From UBA6055 sp965214085 (lineage in GTDB: Bacteria > Chloroflexota > Anaerolineae > Aggregatilineales > Phototrophicaceae): a stretch of 64,000 nt of DNA. Made by a program: the position numbers and the translations under genes. The stretch covers positions 992,001 to 1,056,000 of the forward strand of contig OZ243937.1 in assembly GCA_965214085.1 (NCBI GenBank), read 5' to 3'. Every line of letters starts with the position of its first letter. Positions within the stretch are counted from its first letter, which is position 1. Under the pieces are notes generated by a model. It ran no database searches. It was not told the DNA's origin and saw nothing but the letters and a program-made list of their open reading frames with translations. Positions 24,437 to 33,103 of this stretch are shown in pieces.

Positions 24437-25837
24437 ATGCTAGTGAAACAATCCCGAAACGCCAACCTTAGCACAGGCCGCAACCTCAAAATTGCGCTTT
24501 TCCATTTGGGTTCGGGCATGGTGGATGTCTTGGCTACCGGCGTCTGGAATCGGATCATGGTGGCGGACCTCGGTTTCAGCGCCGCCTTCGTCGGGCTTCT
24601 GACAGGCTTGCGCTATTTCCTCGCGCCACTGGGCGTGCTCGCCGGCCGCTACTCGGATACCCACACAGTCGGCGGCTACCGGCGGCTATTCTGGATCTGG
24701 CTGGGCCGCGCCATGATGGCGGTCAGCACGGTGACGCTGGGCTTCGCCACCGCTGAGCTGGTAAGCCGAGCGCAGGCCGGCGCCGCCGATGCGATTCCCT
24801 GGGTGATTTGGCTGGCGCTCGTCCTGTCTTTCCTGCTCTTCAGCTTGGGCAGCGCCCTTTCTGGCACGACCTTCCTGGCGCTGATTCATGACCGGGCGGC
24901 TGAACATCAGCGCGGGCGCGCGGTGGGGCTGGTCTGGACATTTCTGCTGGTGGGCTTCGCGGCCGGCGGCATATTATTTAGTATCATGCTGCCACAGAGC
25001 GAGAGCGCCGGCGCCATCGGGTTCACTGCGCAGTCCGTGCTGAACTTATTTGTGGTGACCGCCGGCGTCTTGTCTTTGCTCTGGTTCTTCTCTCTTTTGG
25101 GTGAGGAACGCAGGCATGCCCCATCCGCCTCGCAGCCATCCAGCGCCCGTCTGAGTTTTCGCAGCGACCTCGCCATGGTTTGGCGGAGCCGCAAAATGCG
25201 CTTCTTTCTCTATTACCTCACACTTTCGATGCTTTTCGCCTTTTTGCAGGACACCGTGCTGGAGCCCTTCGCGGGCCAGCAATTTGACATGGCGGCACAT
25301 ATCACCAACCGCTTCTCAGCATATTGGGGCGGCATGGCGATTATCGCTTCATTCGTCGTGCTCTACTTTGCTGGCCGGCTCCCGTTGTTTACCAACGCTA
25401 ATCTGTCGCGCGGCGGTATTCTTGTACTGTCACTGGCATACGCGGTTTTCGCCCTGTCCGCGCTTGGCGAGGCGCGTCAGTTGGTGACGCCTGGTCTGGT
25501 GCTGCTGGGTGTGGGCTTGGGCGTCTGGAATATCGGCACCCTGGGCCTGATGATGGAGATGAGCCCCTCCGGCAAGGCGGGGACTTTCCTGGGATTCTGG
25601 ACTCTGTGCGTAACCCTGGCGCGCGGCGCGGGCGTAGCCGGGGGCGGCATCCTGCGCGATATGGCGCTGTTGCTTTCAGGTGAACACGCCATCGCCTACG
25701 GTTCGGTATTCTGCTGCGGATTCGTTGGTCTTCTGGTCGCCTTTCTGGCATTGCGGCAGGTCCGCCAGACAGACCCGGGGGCGTCTTTGCGGACGGATGC
25801 CGAAGTGGCGACCGTACTGTCACACTCTATGGAATAA
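24437..25837 (+). CDS. PucC/BCD-family MFS transporter
   Basis: 466-residue, roughly 12-helix membrane protein of the bacteriochlorophyll-delivery (PucC/LhaA) branch of the major facilitator superfamily. Typical signatures are GVWNRIMVADLGFSAAFVGLL, the APLGVLAGRYSD loop and GGYRRLFWIWLGRAMM in the first half. In phototrophs these proteins assist light-harvesting complex assembly, and homologues of unknown role occur in non-phototrophs. No other photosynthesis gene is in the window, so its substrate is undecided. The promoter is excellent, but the ribosome site before the ATG is weak. Confidence 0.8.
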   Translation: MLVKQSRNANLSTGRNLKIALFHLGSGMVDVLATGVWNRIMVADLGFSAAFVGLLTGLRYFLAPLGVLAGRYSDTHTVGGYRRLFWIWLGRAMMAVSTVTLGFATAELVSRAQAGAADAIPWVIWLALVLSFLLFSLGSALSGTTFLALIHDRAAEHQRGRAVGLVWTFLLVGFAAGGILFSIMLPQSESAGAIGFTAQSVLNLFVVTAGVLSLLWFFSLLGEERRHAPSASQPSSARLSFRSDLAMVWRSRKMRFFLYYLTLSMLFAFLQDTVLEPFAGQQFDMAAHITNRFSAYWGGMAIIASFVVLYFAGRLPLFTNANLSRGGILVLSLAYAVFALSALGEARQLVTPGLVLLGVGLGVWNIGTLGLMMEMSPSGKAGTFLGFWTLCVTLARGAGVAGGGILRDMALLLSGEHAIAYGSVFCCGFVGLLVAFLALRQVRQTDPGASLRTDAEVATVLSHSME

Positions 25838-25879
25838 TGCCTGGGGTCCACTCGCGCAGCTGCGGCGAGCGGCGGCAGA

Positions 25880-26680
25880 TCACTCGGCCTCGTTCATCAG
25901 CGCTTCGACATCCGTATAGCCCATGATGTTGTGGCCCGCATCGACGTAGATGACTTCGCCGGTGATGCGCCGCGACAAATCCGATGCCAGGAAAAGCGCC
26001 AGGTCGCCGACATCATCTTGGCTGACCAGTTCTTTCAAGGGCGCCGTTACCTCGGCATACTTCAGCAGATCGCGGAAACCGGCGATGCCGCCCGCCGACA
26101 GCGTCTTGATGGCGCCGGCGCTGATGGCGTTGACGCGGATTTTGCTGCTCCCCATATCGGCCGCCAGATACATCGTGATGGCTTCCAGCGCCGCTTTGGC
26201 GACGGCCATGGCGTTGTAATTGGGCACGACTGTGCGCGAGGCGTTGTAGGTCAGGCTCATGATGCTGCCGCCCGCCGGCATTAGCGGTTCGGCACGCCGC
26301 GCCATTTCAATCAAGCTGACGGCGCTGATATCGATCGCGCTCAAGAGCGCCTCTCGCCGCAGGTCAACAAAGCGCCCGCCCAGCGCGTCGCGCTCGGCGA
26401 ATGCCACTGAATGCGCCAGCACATCAAGCTTGCCGTATTTCTCGGCGACTGCGGCGAATACGGCGTCCAATTCGGCGGCATTGCCGACATCGGCCTGGAT
26501 CATCAGCTCGCAGCCGATGGACTCGCCCAAGGGGCGGACGCGCTTCTCCAGCCGGTCCATCGCGTAACTCAGGGCAACTGTAGCGCCCTCTCGCTGCAAG
26601 GCGCGCGCGATGCCCCAGCCGATGGAGTTTTTGTTGGCCACACCGAATATGAGCGCGACCTTGCCGTCCAATAAGCCCAT
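25880..26680 (-). CDS. fabI: Enoyl-ACP reductase (FabI)
   Basis: NADH-dependent enoyl-[acyl carrier protein] reductase, last step of fatty-acid elongation. It starts MGLLDGKVALIFGVANKNSIGWGIA, the FabI cofactor loop. The catalytic Tyr-x6-Lys is YNAMAVAK after LTYNASRTVVPN, and the C-terminal RRITGEVIYVDAGHNIMG is characteristic. The ATG at 26680 follows GAGGGAAAC; a start ten codons upstream has no support. Length (266) is normal. Confidence 0.93.
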   Translation of the reverse strand: MGLLDGKVALIFGVANKNSIGWGIARALQREGATVALSYAMDRLEKRVRPLGESIGCELMIQADVGNAAELDAVFAAVAEKYGKLDVLAHSVAFAERDALGGRFVDLRREALLSAIDISAVSLIEMARRAEPLMPAGGSIMSLTYNASRTVVPNYNAMAVAKAALEAITMYLAADMGSSKIRVNAISAGAIKTLSAGGIAGFRDLLKYAEVTAPLKELVSQDDVGDLALFLASDLSRRITGEVIYVDAGHNIMGYTDVEALMNEAE

Positions 26681-26735
26681 GTTTCCCTCGTCAATTCTCA
26701 GTAATTCCAAGTTAGTCCTGCGAACAAGCTAGCCT

Positions 26736-26850
26736 TGTAGGGGCGACCGCTCAGGTAGCCCGCTGCCGCTGCAACTTGTGTTTTCGGGCAGTCGCCCCTA
26801 CAGATTGTTGCTATGGTGAAATTTTCATTACTTTATTGGCTTTACTTCTA
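26736..26850. repeat. Diverged copy of the TGTAGGGGCGA repeat
   Basis: A palindromic core (26736-26802) starts TGTAGGGGCGAC and ends GTCGCCCCTACA. It is followed by GATTGTTGCTATGGTGAAAT and CATTACTTTATTGG, which parallels the tandem units at 11272-11598. It fills most of the gap upstream of fabI. Confidence 0.65.
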
Positions 26851-26903
26851 TATCGCTATTAATTCGCTGATTCTGCCGGTCAAGCTCGCGATGGATAGCT
26901 GTC

Positions 26904-26987
26904 CTAACAAGCGATGCGCCGAAATACCGCGCCCAGTACCGCAACGACGCCACCGACGAACCCTAGAATCAGATTTGCGTCAAACAT
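26904..26987 (-). CDS. Possible 27-residue membrane peptide
   Basis: ATG at 26987 to TAG at 26904 encodes MFDANLILGFVGGVVAVLGA plus a short basic tail ending RRIAC. This is one glycine/valine-rich hydrophobic segment with a positive C-terminus. It begins 10 bp after the stop of the 114-residue gene on the same strand. There is no clear ribosome site, so it may be chance. Confidence 0.25.
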   Translation of the reverse strand: MFDANLILGFVGGVVAVLGAVFRRIAC

Positions 26988-26997
26988 CTTACAGCAT

Positions 26998-27342
26998 TCA
27001 GGCCAAGCCAAAGGCGTCGAAACCGCTGAGATCTGCCGGCTGCAAAATCTCACGGTATTTCTCGTTGGCATAGGCGACCATCTTCTTTAGGTGGTTGGCA
27101 TCGCGTTCGGCGAATATCTTGGGGCCGCCCCATACAATCAAATCTTGACCTTCTACCTGCGCTTCCCTGCCTAGTCTGCCGGGTGAACCAACCATCGCTG
27201 CGCAAAATACCACTGCCCAGCGCGGCGGGGGAATTACAGAAAGTACAAACACCTGCCGACTCAACTCTACATCGTCGGGGAGCAGGCTCTGGCTGCTGTC
27301 TTTGTCATGTCGCGAGATTGTAATGTCTGCCCACTCGCTCAT
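26998..27342 (-). CDS. Hypothetical protein, 114 residues
   Basis: Not recognised. A strong GGGAGGAATC precedes the ATG at 27342, supporting a real gene. The central region (RQVFVLSVIPPPRWAVVFCAAM) is hydrophobic but interrupted by prolines, and the C-terminal half (AERDANHLKKMVAYANEKYREIL) looks helical. No signal peptide is visible. It is divergent from the dehydrogenase gene. Confidence 0.6.
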   Translation of the reverse strand: MSEWADITISRHDKDSSQSLLPDDVELSRQVFVLSVIPPPRWAVVFCAAMVGSPGRLGREAQVEGQDLIVWGGPKIFAERDANHLKKMVAYANEKYREILQPADLSGFDAFGLA

Positions 27343-27528
27343 TGATTCCTCCCGCTGGCCGCTGTACAGCGTTTGCCGCTGTAGGGTCTCAAGTTGGCTA
27401 CGGCTATCTTAGCGCATTGAGGCGCCCCCGGCTAGACCACGCTCGCATTGACCGGTCTGGCGCGACCTGCTACCCTGTCAGTTGACGAAGGATGCGGAAT
27501 TACGCAGCGGCGCGCTGCCGGGAAGTGG

Positions 27529-28548
27529 ATGATGTCAGAATCTGAACGTATTGTGGTCACCGTCGCTATGGACTTCTCCGATGAAATACTCAGCGAATTG
27601 AGGGAGCTGTCGCCACGATTACAGATCGAAAGGCACTTCCCCGAGGTCTCGAACGATGTCGTGGCCAGGACGGAAGTCCTCTACACCACCGGATACTTTC
27701 CCGAGCCGGAACAAGCGCCCAAACTGCGTTGGATCCAGCTGCATACGGCGGGCGTGAATCACGCCATCGACCATTCGATTGTCCAGGCCGAGGACATCAT
27801 GGTTACCTCGACCAGCGGCATCCATGCCAGTAATATGGCGCAATACTGTTTGATGACGATGCTCATGTTTAACTTTAAGATGCGCCTCGCTTTCGCTTTG
27901 CAGAGCCGGGCGGAATGGCCCGCCGAAGCGCATGGCGTTTTTTCGCCAATTGATATGGATTCGAAGACGGTCGGCATCGTGGGTTATGGCAGCATCGGCC
28001 GTGAATTGGCGCGGATTTGCTCGGCCATCGGCATGACCGTGCTGGCGACCAAGCGCGACATCAGCCGGACCGAAGAGTTAAACGCCTTTGCCATGCCCGG
28101 CCTGGGCGACCCGACCGGCGACATACCGGATCGTATCTACCCGGCTGATACCATCACCTCAATGGCAAAAGATTGCGATTACCTGGTGATTACGGCTCCG
28201 CATACCGATGACACCGAGCACCTGGTTGACGACGAAGTTTTCACCGCGATGAAAGCATCGGCGGTATTGGTCAATGTCTCCCGCGGGGCGATCGTCGATG
28301 AAAAAGCGCTTATCACGGCATTGTCTTCCGGGGTGATCGCCGGCGCCGCCCTGGATGTCTTCGAGGAAGAGCCGCTGCCCAGCACCAATCCCTTATGGAA
28401 TCTCGACAACGTCATCATCACGCCGCATTTATCCGGCTTCACGCGCGACTATCACAAAAAAGCGGCGCTGGTTTTCAAAGAGAATCTGCGCCGCTATCTG
28501 GAAAACGATACCCTGCTCAACCAATTGGACCGCGCCAAAGGCTACTGA
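27529..28548 (+). CDS. D-isomer-specific 2-hydroxyacid dehydrogenase
   Basis: NAD(P)-dependent oxidoreductase interconverting 2-keto and D-2-hydroxy acids. The Rossmann motif is VGIVGYGSIGREL. The catalytic Arg lies in NVSRGAIVDE, the Glu in DVFEEEPLP and the His in ITPHLSGFT. An N-terminal catalytic half (EVLYTTGYFPEPEQAPKLRWIQLHTAGVNH) is present. Two adjacent ATGs (27529 and 27532) follow GGGAAG; the longer frame from 27448 lacks a ribosome site. The substrate is not determinable. It is convergent with pheT. Confidence 0.88.
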   Translation: MMSESERIVVTVAMDFSDEILSELRELSPRLQIERHFPEVSNDVVARTEVLYTTGYFPEPEQAPKLRWIQLHTAGVNHAIDHSIVQAEDIMVTSTSGIHASNMAQYCLMTMLMFNFKMRLAFALQSRAEWPAEAHGVFSPIDMDSKTVGIVGYGSIGRELARICSAIGMTVLATKRDISRTEELNAFAMPGLGDPTGDIPDRIYPADTITSMAKDCDYLVITAPHTDDTEHLVDDEVFTAMKASAVLVNVSRGAIVDEKALITALSSGVIAGAALDVFEEEPLPSTNPLWNLDNVIITPHLSGFTRDYHKKAALVFKENLRRYLENDTLLNQLDRAKGY

Positions 28549-28569
28549 GACGCGCCGGCCTGATCGCGG

Positions 28570-31119
28570 TCAGGAACGCAGCTCAGCCTTGAGGCGATGA
28601 CGCGCCGCGCCGATGATCTTCTTGCGGATCTTGGCGGCGTTTTTGTCGGTCAGCGTGCGCCTCTCGTCCTGATAGGTCAGCGCATAGGCCAGGCTCTTTT
28701 TGCCGGCCGGGATCGGGTCGCCAGAATAGACGTCAAAGAGCGTGACATCTTTCAGCAGCCGCCCGCCCGCTTGACGTATCACCGCTTCGACTTCGCCGGC
28801 CGGCCGGTCCGCGCTGACGATAAGCGCGATATCTTCCAGGACGGCGGGGGTAGTCGGCAGTGGCGCGACATTGTGCAAGCGCTTGTGCTGCTGAATCAGG
28901 GGCGCAACCTGCAACTCGGCGTAGATTACCTTGGCTTCAGTCAATTTGAAGCGCGCCGCGACTTGCGGGTGGATTTCGCCGAATGTGCCGATGCGCTCTT
29001 TTCCGAGCATGAGGTCAGCCGAGCGCCCCGGATGAAAACTGCTGTGCGTGCCGCGCTCCAAGCGATAGCCCTCAATATGCAGCCCAGCCAGCATATTCTC
29101 GACGATGCTCTTCATGTCGTAGAAGTCCATCTCAGTGGATTTGGCGCTGTCCTGCCACCAAGCCTGGCTGCGCGCGCCGGTGAGCAGGATGCCCAAATGC
29201 AACGGTTCCTCCGGCAGCAAATCGCCGCCCCCCAAGTAGACCTTGCCCACTTCAAACAGCCGTTGCGCCGACTGATAGCGGGCGTTGTTAACCGCGCTCT
29301 CCAGCATATTGATCATGAGCGTCTGGCGTAATACGTTGCGGTCGCTGGCGGCCGGATTGGCAATTTCAACGTATTTCGCAGCCGGCAGCGAAGACGCCAC
29401 GCCCTCCGGCGCCAGCATGGCTTCGCTCTCGCGGCTGGTAAAGCGATAGCTGATGACCTCATACAAGCCCTGGCCGACGAGAAGGTCGCGGATTCGCTCT
29501 TCTATGAATACCGCCGTATTCTCGCGCTGCGGCGGCATCTCGTCCGCCATGATCGTTTTGGGGATTTTGTCGTAGCCGATGACGCGCGCGATCTCTTCCA
29601 GCAGGTCGGCTTGCCCCACAGCCGAGTCGGCGCTGATGTCAAGCCGGTGATCGGGCGTCGTCGCGCGGATGGCGTCGCCTTGAATCGTCACATGAAATTC
29701 GAGGCGCCGCAGCACGTCAGCGGCTTCTTCCAGTGAAACTTCCATGCCCAGCAAGCGCTTGACACGCTCGATAGCTACGTCAACCGTAACTGTCGGCGGC
29801 GGCAGGGGATAGTCATCCAATACACCGCGGGCTACTTGTCCTCCGCCCAATTGCCGCATCAGCTCAATCCCGCGGCCACAGCCCAGCAGCGCCTGCGAGG
29901 GATGCACGCCGCGGCTGAATCGCGCCGAGGCTTCGGTGTGTACGCGCTGCTCTTTGATGGTTTTGCGAATGCCGATATTGTTCCAGGCGGCCGCTTCCAA
30001 CAGGACGTTGCGGGTCGCGTCGCTGATTTCCGTCTCGCCGCCGCCAATCACCCCGCCCAGGCTCAAAGCGCCGGCGGTATCGGCGACCAGGATAGTCTCA
30101 GCGCCCAGGTCGCGCTGTATGCCATCCAGAGTCTCCAGTTGTTCGCCGACATGCGGCAAGCGCGTAATGATTGTGGGTACGCCACCGGCGCGCTCTGTGA
30201 GTTTGTCATAGTCGAAGGCGTGCAGCGGCTGGCCCAACTCGAAGGTGATGTAGTTGGTCACATCAACGATGTTGTTGCGCGGACGCTGCCCAATCAGCTT
30301 GAGGCGGTGCTGCATCCAGAAGGGCGACGGCTTGACCTGCGTATCGCGCAGCAGCGACAGCGTAAAGCGCGGATTCAGCTCCGGCTCGCGAATCTCAATC
30401 GCGACTTGCCCCTCGATGGCAGCGCCTCCAGCCAGAAAATCGAATGAGGGGTAGCGCATCTCGACATTCAGGATGGCGGCGACTTCCCGCGCGACGCCGA
30501 TCATGCTGAAGCAGCGCGCCAGGTTCGGCGTCAGTTCGATATCCAGCACGACATCTCCCAGCACATCGGCCAGCGGCGCCCCGGCGACATAGCGCTCATC
30601 GTGATCCATGATGATGACGCCTTCATGCTCATCAGAGATGCCCAATTCCTTCTCCGAGCAGACCATGCTCTTGTTGAATATGCCGCGCAGATCCTTGCCT
30701 TTGAGCGTCATTTGCCGCGCTTTGGCGCTATGCCCATCCCAAACTTTAGCCCCTTCCATCGCGAAGGCGCTCCATATCCGCGGCTTGATTTCGCCCCGGT
30801 CTTTGTAAGGGAAGAGATTACTGGCGCCGGTCACACATTGTTCCAGCTCCGCCGAGCCGTAGTCGACCATCGCCAGCACCAGCCGGTCGGCTTGCGGATG
30901 CGACTTTACCTCGACGATGCGCCCGAGCAGCAGCTTCTCCCGGTCCCAGACGAGATGATCCGAACGCGGCATCCGAACGCCCGGCGCCAGTTCCTGCGGC
31001 AGGCCGATGTAACGATTGTGCGCCACTTCCAAGCCGGCGACTGTCAAGCGTTCCGCCAGCAATTCAATTGGGATGTCGATGTCGACGTAGTCTCTTAACC
31101 ATGAAACAGGTACAAGCAT
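28570..31119 (-). CDS. pheT: Phenylalanyl-tRNA synthetase beta subunit
   Basis: 849-residue beta chain of the (alpha-beta)2 Phe-tRNA synthetase. The order is N-terminal domain with DYVDIDIPIELLAERLTVAGLEV, an EMAP-like tRNA-binding domain (about 40-155), the B3/B4 editing domain, B5, the pseudo-catalytic core, and a C-terminal FDX-ACB domain (LPTTPAVLEDIALIVSADRPAGEVEAVIR). Length is slightly above the common 790-810. It is the last gene of the T-box-controlled operon, separated from pheS by a glycosyltransferase gene. Confidence 0.95.
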   Translation of the reverse strand: MLVPVSWLRDYVDIDIPIELLAERLTVAGLEVAHNRYIGLPQELAPGVRMPRSDHLVWDREKLLLGRIVEVKSHPQADRLVLAMVDYGSAELEQCVTGASNLFPYKDRGEIKPRIWSAFAMEGAKVWDGHSAKARQMTLKGKDLRGIFNKSMVCSEKELGISDEHEGVIIMDHDERYVAGAPLADVLGDVVLDIELTPNLARCFSMIGVAREVAAILNVEMRYPSFDFLAGGAAIEGQVAIEIREPELNPRFTLSLLRDTQVKPSPFWMQHRLKLIGQRPRNNIVDVTNYITFELGQPLHAFDYDKLTERAGGVPTIITRLPHVGEQLETLDGIQRDLGAETILVADTAGALSLGGVIGGGETEISDATRNVLLEAAAWNNIGIRKTIKEQRVHTEASARFSRGVHPSQALLGCGRGIELMRQLGGGQVARGVLDDYPLPPPTVTVDVAIERVKRLLGMEVSLEEAADVLRRLEFHVTIQGDAIRATTPDHRLDISADSAVGQADLLEEIARVIGYDKIPKTIMADEMPPQRENTAVFIEERIRDLLVGQGLYEVISYRFTSRESEAMLAPEGVASSLPAAKYVEIANPAASDRNVLRQTLMINMLESAVNNARYQSAQRLFEVGKVYLGGGDLLPEEPLHLGILLTGARSQAWWQDSAKSTEMDFYDMKSIVENMLAGLHIEGYRLERGTHSSFHPGRSADLMLGKERIGTFGEIHPQVAARFKLTEAKVIYAELQVAPLIQQHKRLHNVAPLPTTPAVLEDIALIVSADRPAGEVEAVIRQAGGRLLKDVTLFDVYSGDPIPAGKKSLAYALTYQDERRTLTDKNAAKIRKKIIGAARHRLKAELRS

Positions 31120-31164
31120 CTGTCACTGAGTCCTTTCACGTGATTTCTTGTTGTTCCCGCGCCT

Positions 31165-33090
31165 TTATCCAGGTACGGCGAATCGGCTCAACTCAAACAT
31201 GCTGGGCACAGAGCCCGGGTTGTCGATCCAATCTGCGGCTTTACCTGTTCGCGTGTCGTAGACGATCAACATCAATCGATACGCGCCGGGCGGCAGATCG
31301 CTTGTCCGAAGGGAGAATCGACGCGTCAGCCCTTCGTGCACCATAGGTAGGTCCAGCTGCGCCACATTGTCCCAGTCTTCTGACAAGAGCTGGTAAGACA
31401 TGGCGAAGTAGTCGCTTTCGAAATCTGCAGTCGCGCTCCAGGAATCGACGAAGGACAACTGCGAGCCATCTTCGCTCGGTCTGGCGTCGTAGAAGGTATG
31501 GTGTGTTAGGGGGTTCCGTGGCTCGGATATCAGTTCAAGATCTTCGCAGTCCAGGTTGTCCCAGTAGAAGTCGAGGATGGACCAGTGAGCGCCGACGTTT
31601 ATTGTCTCGCAGAGATCGTAATCGAATCCATCCATGATTTTCAGCAGTCCATCATATTCGCCTTCGATCAAGTCGCGACGATCATATAGTATCCAGATTC
31701 GTTCTTGGTTGACTGCATTGTTCGCTACCGTCGATTTTGTCGCTGGCAATTCTTCAGTTGACGTCATTACGATGGCCTTCGTTCCAAAATAATGCAGCCG
31801 TTGCGGATATGAGACTATGCGACGGTTCCAGGAAAACGCAAATTTCTCAATTTTAATTTTGTAGGTGATTATCAGCGGAGGCGGCGGAGACGATGTCATG
31901 CGCGAAATTTTCTGCCAAGGCGGAAAGTTAAATGTCTTGTCAATCCCACCGATGAAAGGCCGCCAGGTTGCTGTCGACTGAAAATGGACGCCGAAGACGA
32001 TCCAGAGCGCCAATAGGACGACAAATGGCCGCCGAAAACGGAACAGCCTGTAAACTGCAGCAGCCAAAAGCAGCGCAATAATTAGAAGGGCAGGCAGAAG
32101 GTAGCGGAATCCGCTTTTGGTCGTGAAAAGCTCGGGCACTGTTGCGCTCAATACGACAATGAGCAAGATGTGTATCGCGCCGAGCAGAAGGATAGGTTTC
32201 GGCAATACGCGTCCGACGAGCGCCGCCAAGAATACAGCCGCTATGGCAACTGCCAGCAATAGTGCCTGCCCATTGCCAAAGACAGCCAGCGTAGCGGACA
32301 GGTTTTCCCAAGTCTCGCTGGCCAGCTCGATCACTTCAGAGCCTCCAGCGCCGATCCCTCTCGAGTAGGCTAGCAGCAGCCAAGGCGCGGCCAGACTAGA
32401 CGTTATGATGCCAGTGAGGGCGATAGCCAGCCAGCGACGGTTCTTTTGCGCGAAGAGAATATGATATAGCCCCAGCGGCAGCATGAAGACAACACTGAAT
32501 AAGTGGAGGCTGAGAAAATACAGGCTGGCCGCGCCCAGCGCGAAGCAGTCCCTGGCTTTGAGGGGCCTGGTTTGTTCCAGGCTGCGAAGATACAGCCATA
32601 ACACGCTTCCAGCCATGAGTACAAACAGTGTATACATCCGGGTATGAGCGTAGTAGAAGTTGTAGAAGGCATTGGAGGCCAAAATGACGATTACGAAAAA
32701 AGCTGCCTCAGGCGCTATGAAATCGCGCGCCAAACGATAGGCAATTGCAAGGGCAAGCAAGCCGGCGAGGATACTTAATAGACGCCCGGAAGCCAGCTCG
32801 TATGAAGTCAGATTGCCCCAGATGCTCAAGGTTATGAAGTAACCTGGCGTGTGGTCGGGGCTGTAACGTTGAAGTGATTCGATGACATCAAGCGGCGTGT
32901 AGGGGCCGTTGACCAACCAGCCGGCGTGCCACATTGATGTGTACTCGTCAGTTGCAGGCGGGCAGCAGTCAATCTTCCGCATGCTCAGCGCCGCCACAAT
33001 CAGCAGTACCGGAATCGCCCAGCGCCAATTGCTAAGGAAAGTGTTTCGATATGGATTCTTTTTTGCAAGTCTAGACCTGAAAACTCGCAT
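31165..33090 (-). CDS. GT-C (PMT/ArnT-like) membrane glycosyltransferase between pheS and pheT
   Basis: 641-residue polytopic protein resembling the dolichyl-phosphate-mannose-type transferase superfamily. The first helix is followed by an extracytoplasmic loop with PATDEYTSMWHAGW, where the acidic pair is the usual catalytic Asp/Glu. About ten helices follow, then a 230-residue soluble C-terminal domain (TSTEELPATKS to the end). The ATG at 33090 sits about 11 bp after AGGAG; the TTG at 33099 is too close to it. It is clearly less GC-rich than its neighbours. It begins 13 bp after pheS on the same strand, so it should be transcribed with it under T-box control. The acceptor is unknown. Confidence 0.75.
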   Translation of the reverse strand: MRVFRSRLAKKNPYRNTFLSNWRWAIPVLLIVAALSMRKIDCCPPATDEYTSMWHAGWLVNGPYTPLDVIESLQRYSPDHTPGYFITLSIWGNLTSYELASGRLLSILAGLLALAIAYRLARDFIAPEAAFFVIVILASNAFYNFYYAHTRMYTLFVLMAGSVLWLYLRSLEQTRPLKARDCFALGAASLYFLSLHLFSVVFMLPLGLYHILFAQKNRRWLAIALTGIITSSLAAPWLLLAYSRGIGAGGSEVIELASETWENLSATLAVFGNGQALLLAVAIAAVFLAALVGRVLPKPILLLGAIHILLIVVLSATVPELFTTKSGFRYLLPALLIIALLLAAAVYRLFRFRRPFVVLLALWIVFGVHFQSTATWRPFIGGIDKTFNFPPWQKISRMTSSPPPPLIITYKIKIEKFAFSWNRRIVSYPQRLHYFGTKAIVMTSTEELPATKSTVANNAVNQERIWILYDRRDLIEGEYDGLLKIMDGFDYDLCETINVGAHWSILDFYWDNLDCEDLELISEPRNPLTHHTFYDARPSEDGSQLSFVDSWSATADFESDYFAMSYQLLSEDWDNVAQLDLPMVHEGLTRRFSLRTSDLPPGAYRLMLIVYDTRTGKAADWIDNPGSVPSMFELSRFAVPG

Positions 33091-33103
33091 CTGGCCCAAG
33101 CTC

